5,936 bases of DNA from an uncultured Geobacter sp. (GCA_937886325.1 CALABV010000221.1:1-5936); one strand, 5' to 3'. Numbered from the stretch's first letter, positions 1 to 5,928 are shown. The notes: generated by a model from the letters alone, not told the origin. A program made the numbers and translations.

Positions 1-35
1 GGCCGATAGAGACATCGGGCACAGGGCGGGAAGCA

Positions 36-76
36 CGGGGAAAGCGCGTTGATATGTATCGGGCGCGCTTTCCCCG
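36..76 (-). terminator. Perfect 13-bp inverted repeat, likely carB terminator
   Basis: Positions 36-48 (CGGGGAAAGCGCG) are perfectly complementary to 64-76 (CGCGCTTTCCCCG), with a 15-nt spacer. The spacer itself contains GATA-TG-TATC, a small inner palindrome. The repeat starts 25 nt after the carB stop codon, where a terminator is expected. The stem is long and GC-rich, but no run of U follows it on the minus strand (the next bases are TGCTTCCCGCCC), so it is not a textbook intrinsic terminator. It could act with Rho, protect the 3' end of the mRNA, or be a protein-binding palindrome. The structure is certain; the function is inferred. Confidence 0.5.
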
Positions 77-101
77 AATTCTGTTGCTGGATATGAGAGG
101 C

Positions 102-3100
102 TTAGCTGCTGAGATCCGCGTGGTACTCCTGGAGGCTGCGTACGCCGCTCCGGCCGGCGCGGCACGCCTCTATCCCGACGGCCGCCGCCAGCGCTCCGGC
201 AACGGTGGTGATGTAGGGGACCCGGTGCCTGATTGCCGCCTTGCGGATGTACGAGTCGTCATAGGCGCTCTTCTTCCCGGCCGGGGTGTTGACCACCAGG
301 TGGATCTCGCCGTTGGTGAGCGCGTCAACCAGATTGGGCCGGCCTTCATGCATCTTCTTCACGGTCAGGGCGGACACGCCGTTTCCGGTAAGAAAGGCGC
401 GGGTGCCTTCCGTGGCCAGGATGGTGAAACCGAGAGCCGAGAAGCGGCGCGCAGCTTCCAGGGCACTCTCCTTGTCATGGTCCGCGATTGTGAAGAGAAC
501 CGTTCCCTCCAGCGGCAGCGGCGACAGGGCCGCCTCCTGCGCCTTGAAGAAGGCGAGCCCGTAACTGTCGGCCATTCCCAGCACCTCGCCCGTGGAGCGC
601 ATCTCCGGTCCGAGTACCGGGTCCACCTCAGGGAACATGTAGAAGGGAAACACCGCTTCCTTCACCCCGAAGTGGGGCAGAGGCTTTTTCTCCAGGCCCA
701 TGTCGGCGATCTTCGTGCCGAGCATTGCCTGGGTGGCGAGGCGCGCCATGGAAATGTCGCACACCTTGCTCACCAGCGGCACCGTGCGGCTGGCGCGGGG
801 ATTGGCCTCCAGGATGTAGACCGTGTCGTCCGCGATGGCGTACTGGACATTGAGCAGCCCCACCACCTTCATGGAGACGGCTATTTTGCGGGTGTATTCC
901 TCGATGGTGGCCACGTGCCGCGCGGGAATGGTGACCGGCGGTATCACGCAGGCCGAATCCCCCGAGTGGACCCCGGCCAGCTCGATGTGCTCCATCACCG
1001 CGGGCACAAAGGCGTCCGTGCCGTCGGCAATGGCGTCCGCCTCGGCCTCGATGGCGTTCCGCAGGTAGCGGTCGATGAGGACCGGACGCTCCGGGGAGAC
1101 GTCCACCGCCTTGCGCAGGTATTCCCGAAGCATCTCCTCGTCATGGACGATCTCCATGGCACGCCCGCCTAGAACATAGGAAGGACGGACCATGAGCGGG
1201 TAGCCAATCCGTTCCGCCACCGCCAGGGCCTCGTCCAGGGTGCTCGCCATCCCGGATTCGGGCTGGGGGATACCCAACTTCCGCATCAGGGCAGCAAAGC
1301 GCTGCCGGTCTTCGGCCAGATCGATGGTCTCCGGCGATGTGCCGAGGATCCTGACCCCGGCCGCCTCCAGCTGCGCGGCGATGTTGAGCGGGGTCTGGCC
1401 CCCGAACTGGACCACCACCCCTTCCGGTTTCTCTTTTTCATAGATGGAGAGCACGTCCTCCACGGTTAGAGGCTCGAAGTAGAGCTTGTTGGAGGTATCG
1501 TAATCAGTGGAGACCGTCTCCGGGTTGCAGTTGACCATGATGGACTCATATCCCGCGTCGCGCAGGGCAAACGCGGTATGCACGCAGCAGTAGTCGAACT
1601 CGATCCCCTGGCCGATGCGGTTCGGTCCGCCGCCCAGCACCAGGATCTTCCTGCCGCTGCTCACCGGGACGCGGTCCGGCGCGTTGTACGTGGAATAGTA
1701 GTATGCGGCATCCTCCACCCCGCTCACCGGAACCGGTTCCCATGCTTCCATCACGCCGAGGGCGATTCTCCGCTGGCGGACCGCAGTTTCCGTAACCCCC
1801 AGGAGCGCGGCCAGGTATTTGTCGGCGAAGCCGTCCTTCTTGGCCCGCGCCAACAGGTCGTCCGGTGGAAGCTGCCCACGGTGTTCGAGGATCTGCTCTT
1901 CCAGATCCACCAGTTCCTTCATCTGGTTCAGGAACCAGGGCTTGATGTGGGTGAGGCGATACAGCGCCTCGATGTCCGCGCCCTTGCGCAGGGCTTCGTA
2001 AAGGATGAACTGGCGCTCGCTGGTGGGCTCGGCCATCATCTCCAGCAGTTCGGGGAGGGGGCGGGCATGGAAGTCGCGGGCGAAGCCCAGCCCGCTGCGG
2101 CCAATCTCCAGGGAGCGGATCGCCTTCTGCAGGGCCTCCTTGTAGTTCTTTCCGATGCTCATCACCTCGCCCACGGCCCGCATCTGGGTGCCGAGACGGT
2201 CCTCCACCCCCTTGAATTTCTCGAATGCCCAGCGGGCGAACTTCACCACCACATAGTCGCCGGATGGGGTGTACTTTTCCAGAGTTCCGTCCCGCCAGTA
2301 GGGGATCTCGTCCAGGGTCTGACCCGCGGCCAACATGGACGACACCAGCGCGATGGGAAAGCCGGTCGCCTTGGAGGCCAGGGCCGAGGAGCGGGAGGTG
2401 CGGGGGTTGATCTCGATGACCACCACCCGGCCGGTTTTCGGGTCATGGGCGAACTGGACGTTGGTGCCGCCGATCACCTCGATGGCGTCCACGATGGCAT
2501 AGGAATACCGCTGCAGGCGATCCTGGAGTTCCGGGGAAATGGTCAGCATGGGCGCGGTGCAGTACGAGTCGCCGGTGTGGACCCCCATGGCGTCCACATT
2601 CTCGATGAAGCAGACGGTGATCTTCCGCCCCTTTGCGTCCCGCACCACCTCCAGTTCCAGTTCCTCCCAACCGAGCACCGACTCTTCCACCAGCACCTGC
2701 CCCACCATGCTCGCGGAAAGGCCTCGGCTCACCAGGGCCTCGAATTCATCCATGTTGTACGCAAAACCGCCGCCGGTGCCGCCCATGGTATAGGCCGGCC
2801 GTATCACCACCGGGAACCCGATCTCGCGGATCTCCCTACGGGCCTCTTCCAGGCTGTTGGCAATGGCGCTGCGGGGCGTCTCGATGCCGAGGCGGGTCAT
2901 GGTGTCCTTGAAGGTCTGGCGGTCTTCCCCCCGCTCGATGGCGTCCAGATTGACGCCGATGACACGCACCCCGTACTCGTCCAGCACTCCCGCCTTGGCC
3001 AGAGCAGTGGAGAGGTTGAGCCCGGTCTGCCCCCCCAGGTTGGGGAGAAGGGCATCGGGGCGCTCTTTCCTGATGATCTCTGTCAGGGCCTCCACGGTGA

Positions 3101-3305
3101 GCGGTTCGATGTAGGTGGTGTCCGCCATACCCGGATCGGTCATGATGGTGGCCGGATTGGAGTTGACCAGCAGGATTTCGTAGCCGAGCTTGCGCAGCGC
3201 CTTGCAGGCCTGGGTGCCGGAATAGTCGAACTCGCAGGCCTGGCCGATGACAATCGGCCCGGAGCCGATAATCAGAACCTTCTTCAGATCGTCTCGTCTG
3301 GGCAT
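102..3305 (-). CDS. carB: Carbamoyl-phosphate synthase large chain
   Basis: This is the large, synthetic subunit of carbamoyl-phosphate synthase. It uses two ATP, bicarbonate and ammonia (delivered from glutamine by CarA) to make carbamoyl phosphate in the cytoplasm, for pyrimidine and arginine synthesis. The protein is 1067 residues, close to the roughly 1070 usual for the family, and is complete. The two homologous ATP-grasp halves are visible: residues about 1-400 (SGPIVIGQACEFDYSG near 15-30, R129, R169, E215, GVHTGDS 241-247, EINPRTSRSSALASKATG from 298) and about 551-930 (GGGPNRIGQGIEFDYCC from 558, R707 in VRPSYVLGG, GVHSGDS 778-784, EANPRASR 833-840). Between them is the helical oligomerisation domain. 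Residues about 931-1067 form the MGS-like allosteric domain, with ATEGT (964-968), K983/K984, HEGRP (986-990) and VNTP (1005-1008), the region where UMP binds in E. coli. The start at 3305 is chosen because TAAGGAG lies 6 nt upstream and MPRRDDLKKVLIIGSGP matches the family N-terminus; the reading frame opens 37 codons further up without such support. The stop is TAA. No carA is adjacent in the visible part, so the subunits are probably encoded apart or carA lies beyond the window. Confidence 0.98.
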   Translation of the reverse strand: MPRRDDLKKVLIIGSGPIVIGQACEFDYSGTQACKALRKLGYEILLVNSNPATIMTDPGMADTTYIEPLTVEALTEIIRKERPDALLPNLGGQTGLNLSTALAKAGVLDEYGVRVIGVNLDAIERGEDRQTFKDTMTRLGIETPRSAIANSLEEARREIREIGFPVVIRPAYTMGGTGGGFAYNMDEFEALVSRGLSASMVGQVLVEESVLGWEELELEVVRDAKGRKITVCFIENVDAMGVHTGDSYCTAPMLTISPELQDRLQRYSYAIVDAIEVIGGTNVQFAHDPKTGRVVVIEINPRTSRSSALASKATGFPIALVSSMLAAGQTLDEIPYWRDGTLEKYTPSGDYVVVKFARWAFEKFKGVEDRLGTQMRAVGEVMSIGKNYKEALQKAIRSLEIGRSGLGFARDFHARPLPELLEMMAEPTSERQFILYEALRKGADIEALYRLTHIKPWFLNQMKELVDLEEQILEHRGQLPPDDLLARAKKDGFADKYLAALLGVTETAVRQRRIALGVMEAWEPVPVSGVEDAAYYYSTYNAPDRVPVSSGRKILVLGGGPNRIGQGIEFDYCCVHTAFALRDAGYESIMVNCNPETVSTDYDTSNKLYFEPLTVEDVLSIYEKEKPEGVVVQFGGQTPLNIAAQLEAAGVRILGTSPETIDLAEDRQRFAALMRKLGIPQPESGMASTLDEALAVAERIGYPLMVRPSYVLGGRAMEIVHDEEMLREYLRKAVDVSPERPVLIDRYLRNAIEAEADAIADGTDAFVPAVMEHIELAGVHSGDSACVIPPVTIPARHVATIEEYTRKIAVSMKVVGLLNVQYAIADDTVYILEANPRASRTVPLVSKVCDISMARLATQAMLGTKIADMGLEKKPLPHFGVKEAVFPFYMFPEVDPVLGPEMRSTGEVLGMADSYGLAFFKAQEAALSPLPLEGTVLFTIADHDKESALEAARRFSALGFTILATEGTRAFLTGNGVSALTVKKMHEGRPNLVDALTNGEIHLVVNTPAGKKSAYDDSYIRKAAIRHRVPYITTVAGALAAAVGIEACRAGRSGVRSLQEYHADLSS

Positions 3306-3311
3306 ATAGAA

Positions 3312-3318
3312 CTCCTTA
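3312..3318 (-). promoter_or_regulatory. carB ribosome binding site
   Basis: On the minus strand TAAGGAG stands 6 nt before the ATG at 3305. This near-perfect Shine-Dalgarno fixes the carB start over the in-frame ATGs at 3341 and 3416, neither of which is needed to match the family N-terminus. Confidence 0.9.
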
Positions 3319-3354
3319 CGGGGGGATAGAGATTCCTGCATAAAAAGCGGCCAC

Positions 3355-3383
3355 ACTATCGCAGAAAAAGGATTGGTCTGCAA
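3355..3383 (-). promoter_or_regulatory. Candidate carB promoter
   Basis: On the minus strand TTGCAG (3383-3378) and GATAGT (3360-3355) are separated by 17 nt, and the -10 is preceded by TGC, making an extended TGN -10. The -35 matches TTGACA at three positions and the -10 matches TATAAT at four. Transcription would begin near 3348 and leave a leader of about 43 nt. It is the best-spaced pair I found upstream of carB, but it is weak, and a different sigma factor or a more distant start is possible. Confidence 0.3.
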
Positions 3384-3390
3384 CAAATAA

Positions 3391-3410
3391 AGGCAAAAAA
3401 TTCTTTGCCT
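3391..3410. repeat. Inverted repeat AGGCAAA/TTTGCCT
   Basis: AGGCAAA (3391-3397) and TTTGCCT (3404-3410) form a perfect 7-bp inverted repeat around a 6-nt A/T-rich spacer. A second TTTGCC lies 12 bp on at 3416-3421. Read on the minus strand, the hairpin is followed by TTATTTG, so it could be a weak terminator or attenuator in a longer carB leader. It also sits just upstream of the candidate carB -35 and could be an operator. It lies in the A/T-rich part of the divergent intergenic region. Function unknown. Confidence 0.4.
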
Positions 3411-3430
3411 GCCCATTTGCCGGGCGTTGT

Positions 3431-3463
3431 TCCGGGAAACGGCCTACAACAACGGTTTCCGGA
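3431..3463. repeat. Imperfect inverted repeat in the carB/FKBP intergenic region
   Basis: TCCGGGAAAC (3431-3440) pairs with GTTTCCGGA (3455-3463) with one bulged G, around a 14-nt loop. The loop contains AACAAC (3448-3453), which is complementary to GTTGTT (3426-3431) immediately outside the stem, so the RNA of either strand could form an alternative hairpin or a pseudoknot-like fold. Whether this segment is transcribed is unknown; with the promoters proposed here it would lie outside both transcripts, which favours a DNA site or no function. Confidence 0.35.
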
Positions 3464-3525
3464 CACTGCTTCCTGCCCTGGGAATGGTCACGCAGTGATG
3501 TCTTTCCGGTCACTGACGATTTTGA

Positions 3526-3555
3526 TTGACTCCCCTCCCCTTCCACCCGTACCCT
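3526..3555 (+). promoter_or_regulatory. Candidate promoter of the FKBP gene
   Basis: TTGACT (3526-3531) matches the sigma70 -35 at five of six positions. TACCCT (3550-3555), 18 nt on, is only a three-of-six match to the -10. The C-rich spacer makes it atypical, and a heat-shock-type or other sigma factor cannot be excluded, though no clear consensus of that kind is present. A start near 3562 would place the hairpin at 3565-3583 at the very 5' end of the mRNA. Confidence 0.25.
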
Positions 3556-3564
3556 GCACCATCA

Positions 3565-3583
3565 GCAGTCTCCATAAGACTGC
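3565..3583 (+). repeat. Perfect 7-bp hairpin in the FKBP 5' leader
   Basis: GCAGTCT (3565-3571) and AGACTGC (3577-3583) are perfectly complementary around a 5-nt loop CCATA. The hairpin ends 19 nt before the ribosome binding site and no U-run follows it, so it is not a terminator. It could stabilise the 5' end of the mRNA or be a small operator. The structure is seen; the role is a guess. Confidence 0.4.
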
Positions 3584-3602
3584 AACATTATGCTGGAGAA
3601 AA

Positions 3603-3610
3603 GAGAAAGG
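3603..3610 (+). promoter_or_regulatory. FKBP gene ribosome binding site
   Basis: The purine-rich GAGAAAGG lies 7 nt before the ATG at 3618. It selects this start over the frame opening at 3405, whose extra 71 residues look unlike any FKBP N-terminus. Confidence 0.75.
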
Positions 3611-3617
3611 TACGAGA

Positions 3618-4082
3618 ATGGCACAGGCACAAAAAGGCGACACGGTCAAAATCAACTACACCGGGATGCTCGAAGACGGAACGGTCTTCGATTCCACCCA
3701 TGAACAGAATGAATGCGGGTCCGACGAATGCGGCTGCGGGGGAGGCCCCAGAGAGATTACCATCGGAGCGGGAGAGTTCCTGACCCCGCTGGAGGACGCC
3801 CTGGTGGGCATGGCGGTGGGAGAAAAGAAAAAGGTAATCATCCCGGCGGAAGACGCGTTCGGGGAATACGACCTGGAAAAGGTATTCTCCGTACCCAGGG
3901 GAGATCTTCCCGAGGACCTGAAGCCCCAGGTGGATGACGAAATCGTGCTCGTCAATCAGGATGATGAAGAACTGGCGGTGGTGGTGGTGGAGGTCAACGA
4001 CGAGGAGATCACCTTTGACGCCAATCACCCCCTGGCAGGCGAGGACGTTACATTCGAGATGGAACTGGTGGAAATTCTGTAG
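3618..4082 (+). CDS. slyD: SlyD-like FKBP-type peptidyl-prolyl cis-trans isomerase
   Basis: A 154-residue cytoplasmic FKBP-family prolyl isomerase and probable folding chaperone; no signal peptide or membrane segment is seen. The FKBP core opens with KGDTVKINYTGMLEDGTVFDST (6-27), containing the usual Tyr14 and Asp25, and continues with TIGAGEFLTPLEDALVGM (48-65) and VGEKKKVIIPAEDAFGEYD (67-85). The insert-in-flap segment follows (about 86-132), with VPRGDLPEDLKPQVDDE. The hallmark DANHPLAG is at 134-141 and the last core strand is FEMELVEIL. Unlike E. coli SlyD, it ends here, with no His/Cys-rich tail. Instead it has Cys33, Cys38 and Cys40 followed by a Gly run in an early loop, a likely metal-binding insert. 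It is strongly acidic. The start is set by the Shine-Dalgarno at 3603-3610; the stop is TAG. It is monocistronic, divergent from carB and convergent with ilvB. The symbol is a family-level assignment. Confidence 0.93.
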   Translation: MAQAQKGDTVKINYTGMLEDGTVFDSTHEQNECGSDECGCGGGPREITIGAGEFLTPLEDALVGMAVGEKKKVIIPAEDAFGEYDLEKVFSVPRGDLPEDLKPQVDDEIVLVNQDDEELAVVVVEVNDEEITFDANHPLAGEDVTFEMELVEIL

Positions 4083-4093
4083 CGTATACCCTC

Positions 4094-4138
4094 AAAAGGG
4101 TGACCACGGCGATCCTGCGTCGCGGTCACCCCTCTTCT
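4094..4138. terminator. Bidirectional terminator between the FKBP gene and ilvB
   Basis: GGGTGACC (4098-4105) pairs with GGTCACCC (4124-4131). An inner GCGA (4109-4112) pairs with TCGC (4120-4123), leaving a 3-nt bulge and a 7-nt loop. On the minus strand the stem is followed by TTTTGAG, serving ilvB, whose stop lies only 8 nt before the stem. On the plus strand it is followed by the pyrimidine-rich TCTTCTCTTA, serving the FKBP gene, whose stop lies 15 nt before it. One shared hairpin for two convergent genes fits the position well. Confidence 0.85.
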
Positions 4139-4139
4139 C

Positions 4140-5822
4140 TTACCCCTCCCACTCCTCAGGGGAAAAGATCGCCTCCACCGACTTCCTGCCCGGCGGCACC
4201 ATGGGGAAGCAGTAGGTATCGGGATCGGTCTCCACATCGATAACGACCGGACCGGGCAGCGACATGGCTTTCTTCAGGGCCTTTGCCAACTCTTCCTTTT
4301 TCTGCACGCGTATCGCCTCCACCCCGAACCCTCGCGCCACGGTACAGAAATCCACATGCTTGCCCAGGTCGGTGGATGCGAACCGGTCCTTCATGAAAAC
4401 CCTCTGGAACTGCCGCACCATCCCCAGCTTGCCGTTGTTCATCACCACCGTCTTCACCGGAATCTTGTAGTACGAGCAGGTCGCCAGCTCCTGTACGTTC
4501 ATCTGGAAGGCGCCGTCGCCGCACACGGCGAAGACCGTACGCCCCGGATTGCCGATTGCGGCCCCCATGGCCGCGGGAAGAGAGTACCCCATGGTGCCGA
4601 GTCCCCCGCTGGTGATATAGCCCCGGGGTGCGGCAAAAGGAAGGTAGTTGGCCGTCCACATCTGGGACAGACCCACGTCCGAAGCGACAATCGGATTCGA
4701 TCCAGCGGCGTCCCGAATCGCCTCCATGATCTCGTGGGGCGCTAGATGGTCCCGCTCCGGACGGGGAAGGGGAGCCTCCTTTTCCCACTCCCGGATCTTG
4801 GACAGCCATCCGCTCCGGTCGCGCGGCTCCACCAGTTCGCATAGCAGGGCCATCGCCTCTTTCGCGTCCCCCACGATGGGAAGTTCCACGTTCACCACCT
4901 TGCGGATGCTCGCCGGATCGATATCGATATGGATAATGCGCGCGTTCCTGGCAAAATCGTCCACCTTGCCCGTGACACGGTCGTCAAAGCGCGCGCCGAC
5001 GGCTATCAGGCAGTCGCAGTCATGCACCGCCCTGTTGCAGTGCCAGGCCCCGTACATGCCGAGCATTCCGAGAGCAAGGGGAGAGGCGGGATCCATCACG
5101 CCGATGGCCATCAGGGTGTTGGTCACCGGGATATTCCCCTTTTCCGCGAGGGCGCGGAGTTCGTCTGTCCCGTCGGAGAGCACGACGCCGCCCCCCGCAT
5201 AGATGAGAGGCATCTTGGCCTTGTTGATGATGTCCGCCGCCTTCTTCAACTGCTTGAGGTTTACGGCAACCTTTTCACGGTAGCCGCGGCGCGTGACGTT
5301 CTCCGGGATAGTCGCCCGGATCTTGCTCCCCAGAACGTCGCTCGGCAGGTCAACCAGGACGGGTCCCGGCCGCAGGGTCCCGGCGACGAGAAAGGCCTCC
5401 CGCACCGTCCGTGCCAGGTCCTTCGCGTCCGTCACCAGGTAGTTGTGCTTGGTGATGGGCCGGGTGATGCCGATCATGTCCGCCTCCTGAAAGGCGTCGA
5501 TGCCGATGGCGCCGGTGGTTACCTGGCAGGTCAGGGCGACCAGGGGAATGGAATCCATGTAGGCGGTGGCGATTCCGGTGACCAGGTTGGTGGCGCCGGG
5601 GCCCGAGGTGGTGAGGCACACACCCACCTTGCCGGTGGTGCGGGCATAGCCGTCGGCGGCATGGGCCGCGGCCTGCTCGTGGCGCACCAGGATGTGGCGG
5701 ATATCCGGGTCGTCCAGCAGCGCATCATGGACCAGGAGGCTCCGCGCTCCGGGATAGCCGAAAATCGTATCCACCCCCTCCCGTTTCAGACACTCAAGAA
5801 GGATCTGTGCTCCGCTCTTCAT
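4140..5822 (-). CDS. ilvB: Acetolactate (acetohydroxyacid) synthase large subunit, divergent
   Basis: A 560-residue TPP-, Mg- and FAD-dependent enzyme that decarboxylates pyruvate and joins the two-carbon unit to pyruvate or 2-ketobutyrate, the first common step of valine, leucine and isoleucine synthesis. The length is normal and the three family domains are complete. The TPP pyrimidine domain (1-165) has catalytic Glu49 in RHEQAAAHAADGYAR, the TSGPGATNLVTG motif at 72-83 and DAFQEAD (109-115). The central FAD-type domain (about 190-330) has GARFDDRVTGK (276-286). The TPP pyrophosphate domain has GDG (435-437) followed by NN at 462-463, then CFPMVPPG (538-545). Several otherwise conserved pocket residues differ: GYPGAR (22-27) where GYPGGA is usual, CQVT (99-102) for GQVP, Tyr257 for the usual His after LGM, and MVRQF (468-472) for MVRQW. 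These mark it as a divergent paralogue. No ilvN/ilvH regulatory gene follows, since a terminator and the convergent FKBP gene come next. The start at 5822 has AAAGGAG upstream and the family N-terminus. Another TPP carboligase function is possible but less likely given FDDRVTGK and DAFQE. Confidence 0.93.
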   Translation of the reverse strand: MKSGAQILLECLKREGVDTIFGYPGARSLLVHDALLDDPDIRHILVRHEQAAAHAADGYARTTGKVGVCLTTSGPGATNLVTGIATAYMDSIPLVALTCQVTTGAIGIDAFQEADMIGITRPITKHNYLVTDAKDLARTVREAFLVAGTLRPGPVLVDLPSDVLGSKIRATIPENVTRRGYREKVAVNLKQLKKAADIINKAKMPLIYAGGGVVLSDGTDELRALAEKGNIPVTNTLMAIGVMDPASPLALGMLGMYGAWHCNRAVHDCDCLIAVGARFDDRVTGKVDDFARNARIIHIDIDPASIRKVVNVELPIVGDAKEAMALLCELVEPRDRSGWLSKIREWEKEAPLPRPERDHLAPHEIMEAIRDAAGSNPIVASDVGLSQMWTANYLPFAAPRGYITSGGLGTMGYSLPAAMGAAIGNPGRTVFAVCGDGAFQMNVQELATCSYYKIPVKTVVMNNGKLGMVRQFQRVFMKDRFASTDLGKHVDFCTVARGFGVEAIRVQKKEELAKALKKAMSLPGPVVIDVETDPDTYCFPMVPPGRKSVEAIFSPEEWEG

Positions 5823-5831
5823 GGCATGGCG

Positions 5832-5839
5832 CTCCTTTC
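5832..5839 (-). promoter_or_regulatory. ilvB ribosome binding site
   Basis: On the minus strand GAAAGGAG ends 9 nt before the ilvB ATG at 5822. Between them is another ATG (5827) only 4 nt from the site; it opens ATG-CCA-TGA, and the TGA overlaps the ilvB ATG as ATGA. The in-frame start at 5822 matches the family N-terminus and is preferred. Confidence 0.85.
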
Positions 5840-5871
5840 GAAAACCGAGTCACTTTCGGAGAAATAAAGAT

Positions 5872-5896
5872 GGCCGCGGAATTCCGTTCCGCGGCC
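5872..5896 (-). terminator. Perfect 10-bp hairpin upstream of ilvB: terminator or 5' leader hairpin
   Basis: GGCCGCGGAA and TTCCGCGGCC are perfectly complementary around a 5-nt loop. On the minus strand the stem is followed by ATCTTTATTTCTCC, moderately U-rich, so it has the form of an intrinsic terminator for a minus-strand transcript entering from beyond the right edge. Yet it lies only 50 nt before the ilvB start, and a sigma70-like promoter directly precedes it, so it may instead be the first structure in the ilvB mRNA, where it could protect the 5' end. On the plus strand no U-run follows. The sequence alone does not decide. Confidence 0.6.
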
Positions 5897-5898
5897 TC

Positions 5899-5928
5899 AT
5901 CATAGTGCATATTCCACCCAATAATCAA
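5899..5928 (-). promoter_or_regulatory. Candidate ilvB promoter
   Basis: On the minus strand TTGATT (5928-5923, four of six to TTGACA) and TATGAT (5904-5899, five of six to TATAAT) are spaced by 18 nt in a locally A/T-rich stretch. Transcription would start near 5892, within the first arm of the hairpin at 5872-5896, giving an ilvB leader of about 70 nt. It is the best promoter match in the window and the only one I see upstream of ilvB. It could alternatively be part of the neighbouring gene's 3' region. Confidence 0.5.

Noticed and set aside
54..1172. 372-codon plus-strand open frame opposite the end of carB
   Set aside because: Antisense to conserved CarB sequence, low-complexity Arg/His/Gly-rich translation and no good ribosome binding site.
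1578..3329. 583-codon open frame on the plus strand opposite carB
   Set aside because: It is the antisense shadow of carB: high GC and strong third-position bias keep the opposite strand open. The translation is rich in His, Gly and Arg, shows no recognisable domain, and carB is unambiguous.
3306..3416. Longer N-terminus for CarB starting at 3416 or 3341
   Set aside because: TAAGGAG 6 nt before 3305 and the family N-terminus both support the shorter protein; the extra residues overlap the candidate promoter.
3316..3546. 76-codon minus-strand open frame upstream of carB
   Set aside because: It lies across the promoter/inverted-repeat region, has no convincing Shine-Dalgarno and resembles no protein I know.
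3405..3617. 71-residue N-terminal extension of the FKBP, as a possible signal or targeting sequence
   Set aside because: It has no hydrophobic core or lipobox-like start, overlaps intergenic repeats, and a Shine-Dalgarno precedes the ATG at 3618.
3978..3989. Four tandem GTG codons in the FKBP gene as a possible slippage repeat
   Set aside because: Only four units, encoding a normal Val-rich beta strand; too short to suggest phase variation.
4929..5867. 312-codon plus-strand open frame opposite ilvB
   Set aside because: Antisense shadow of the ilvB N-terminal half with no recognisable motif.
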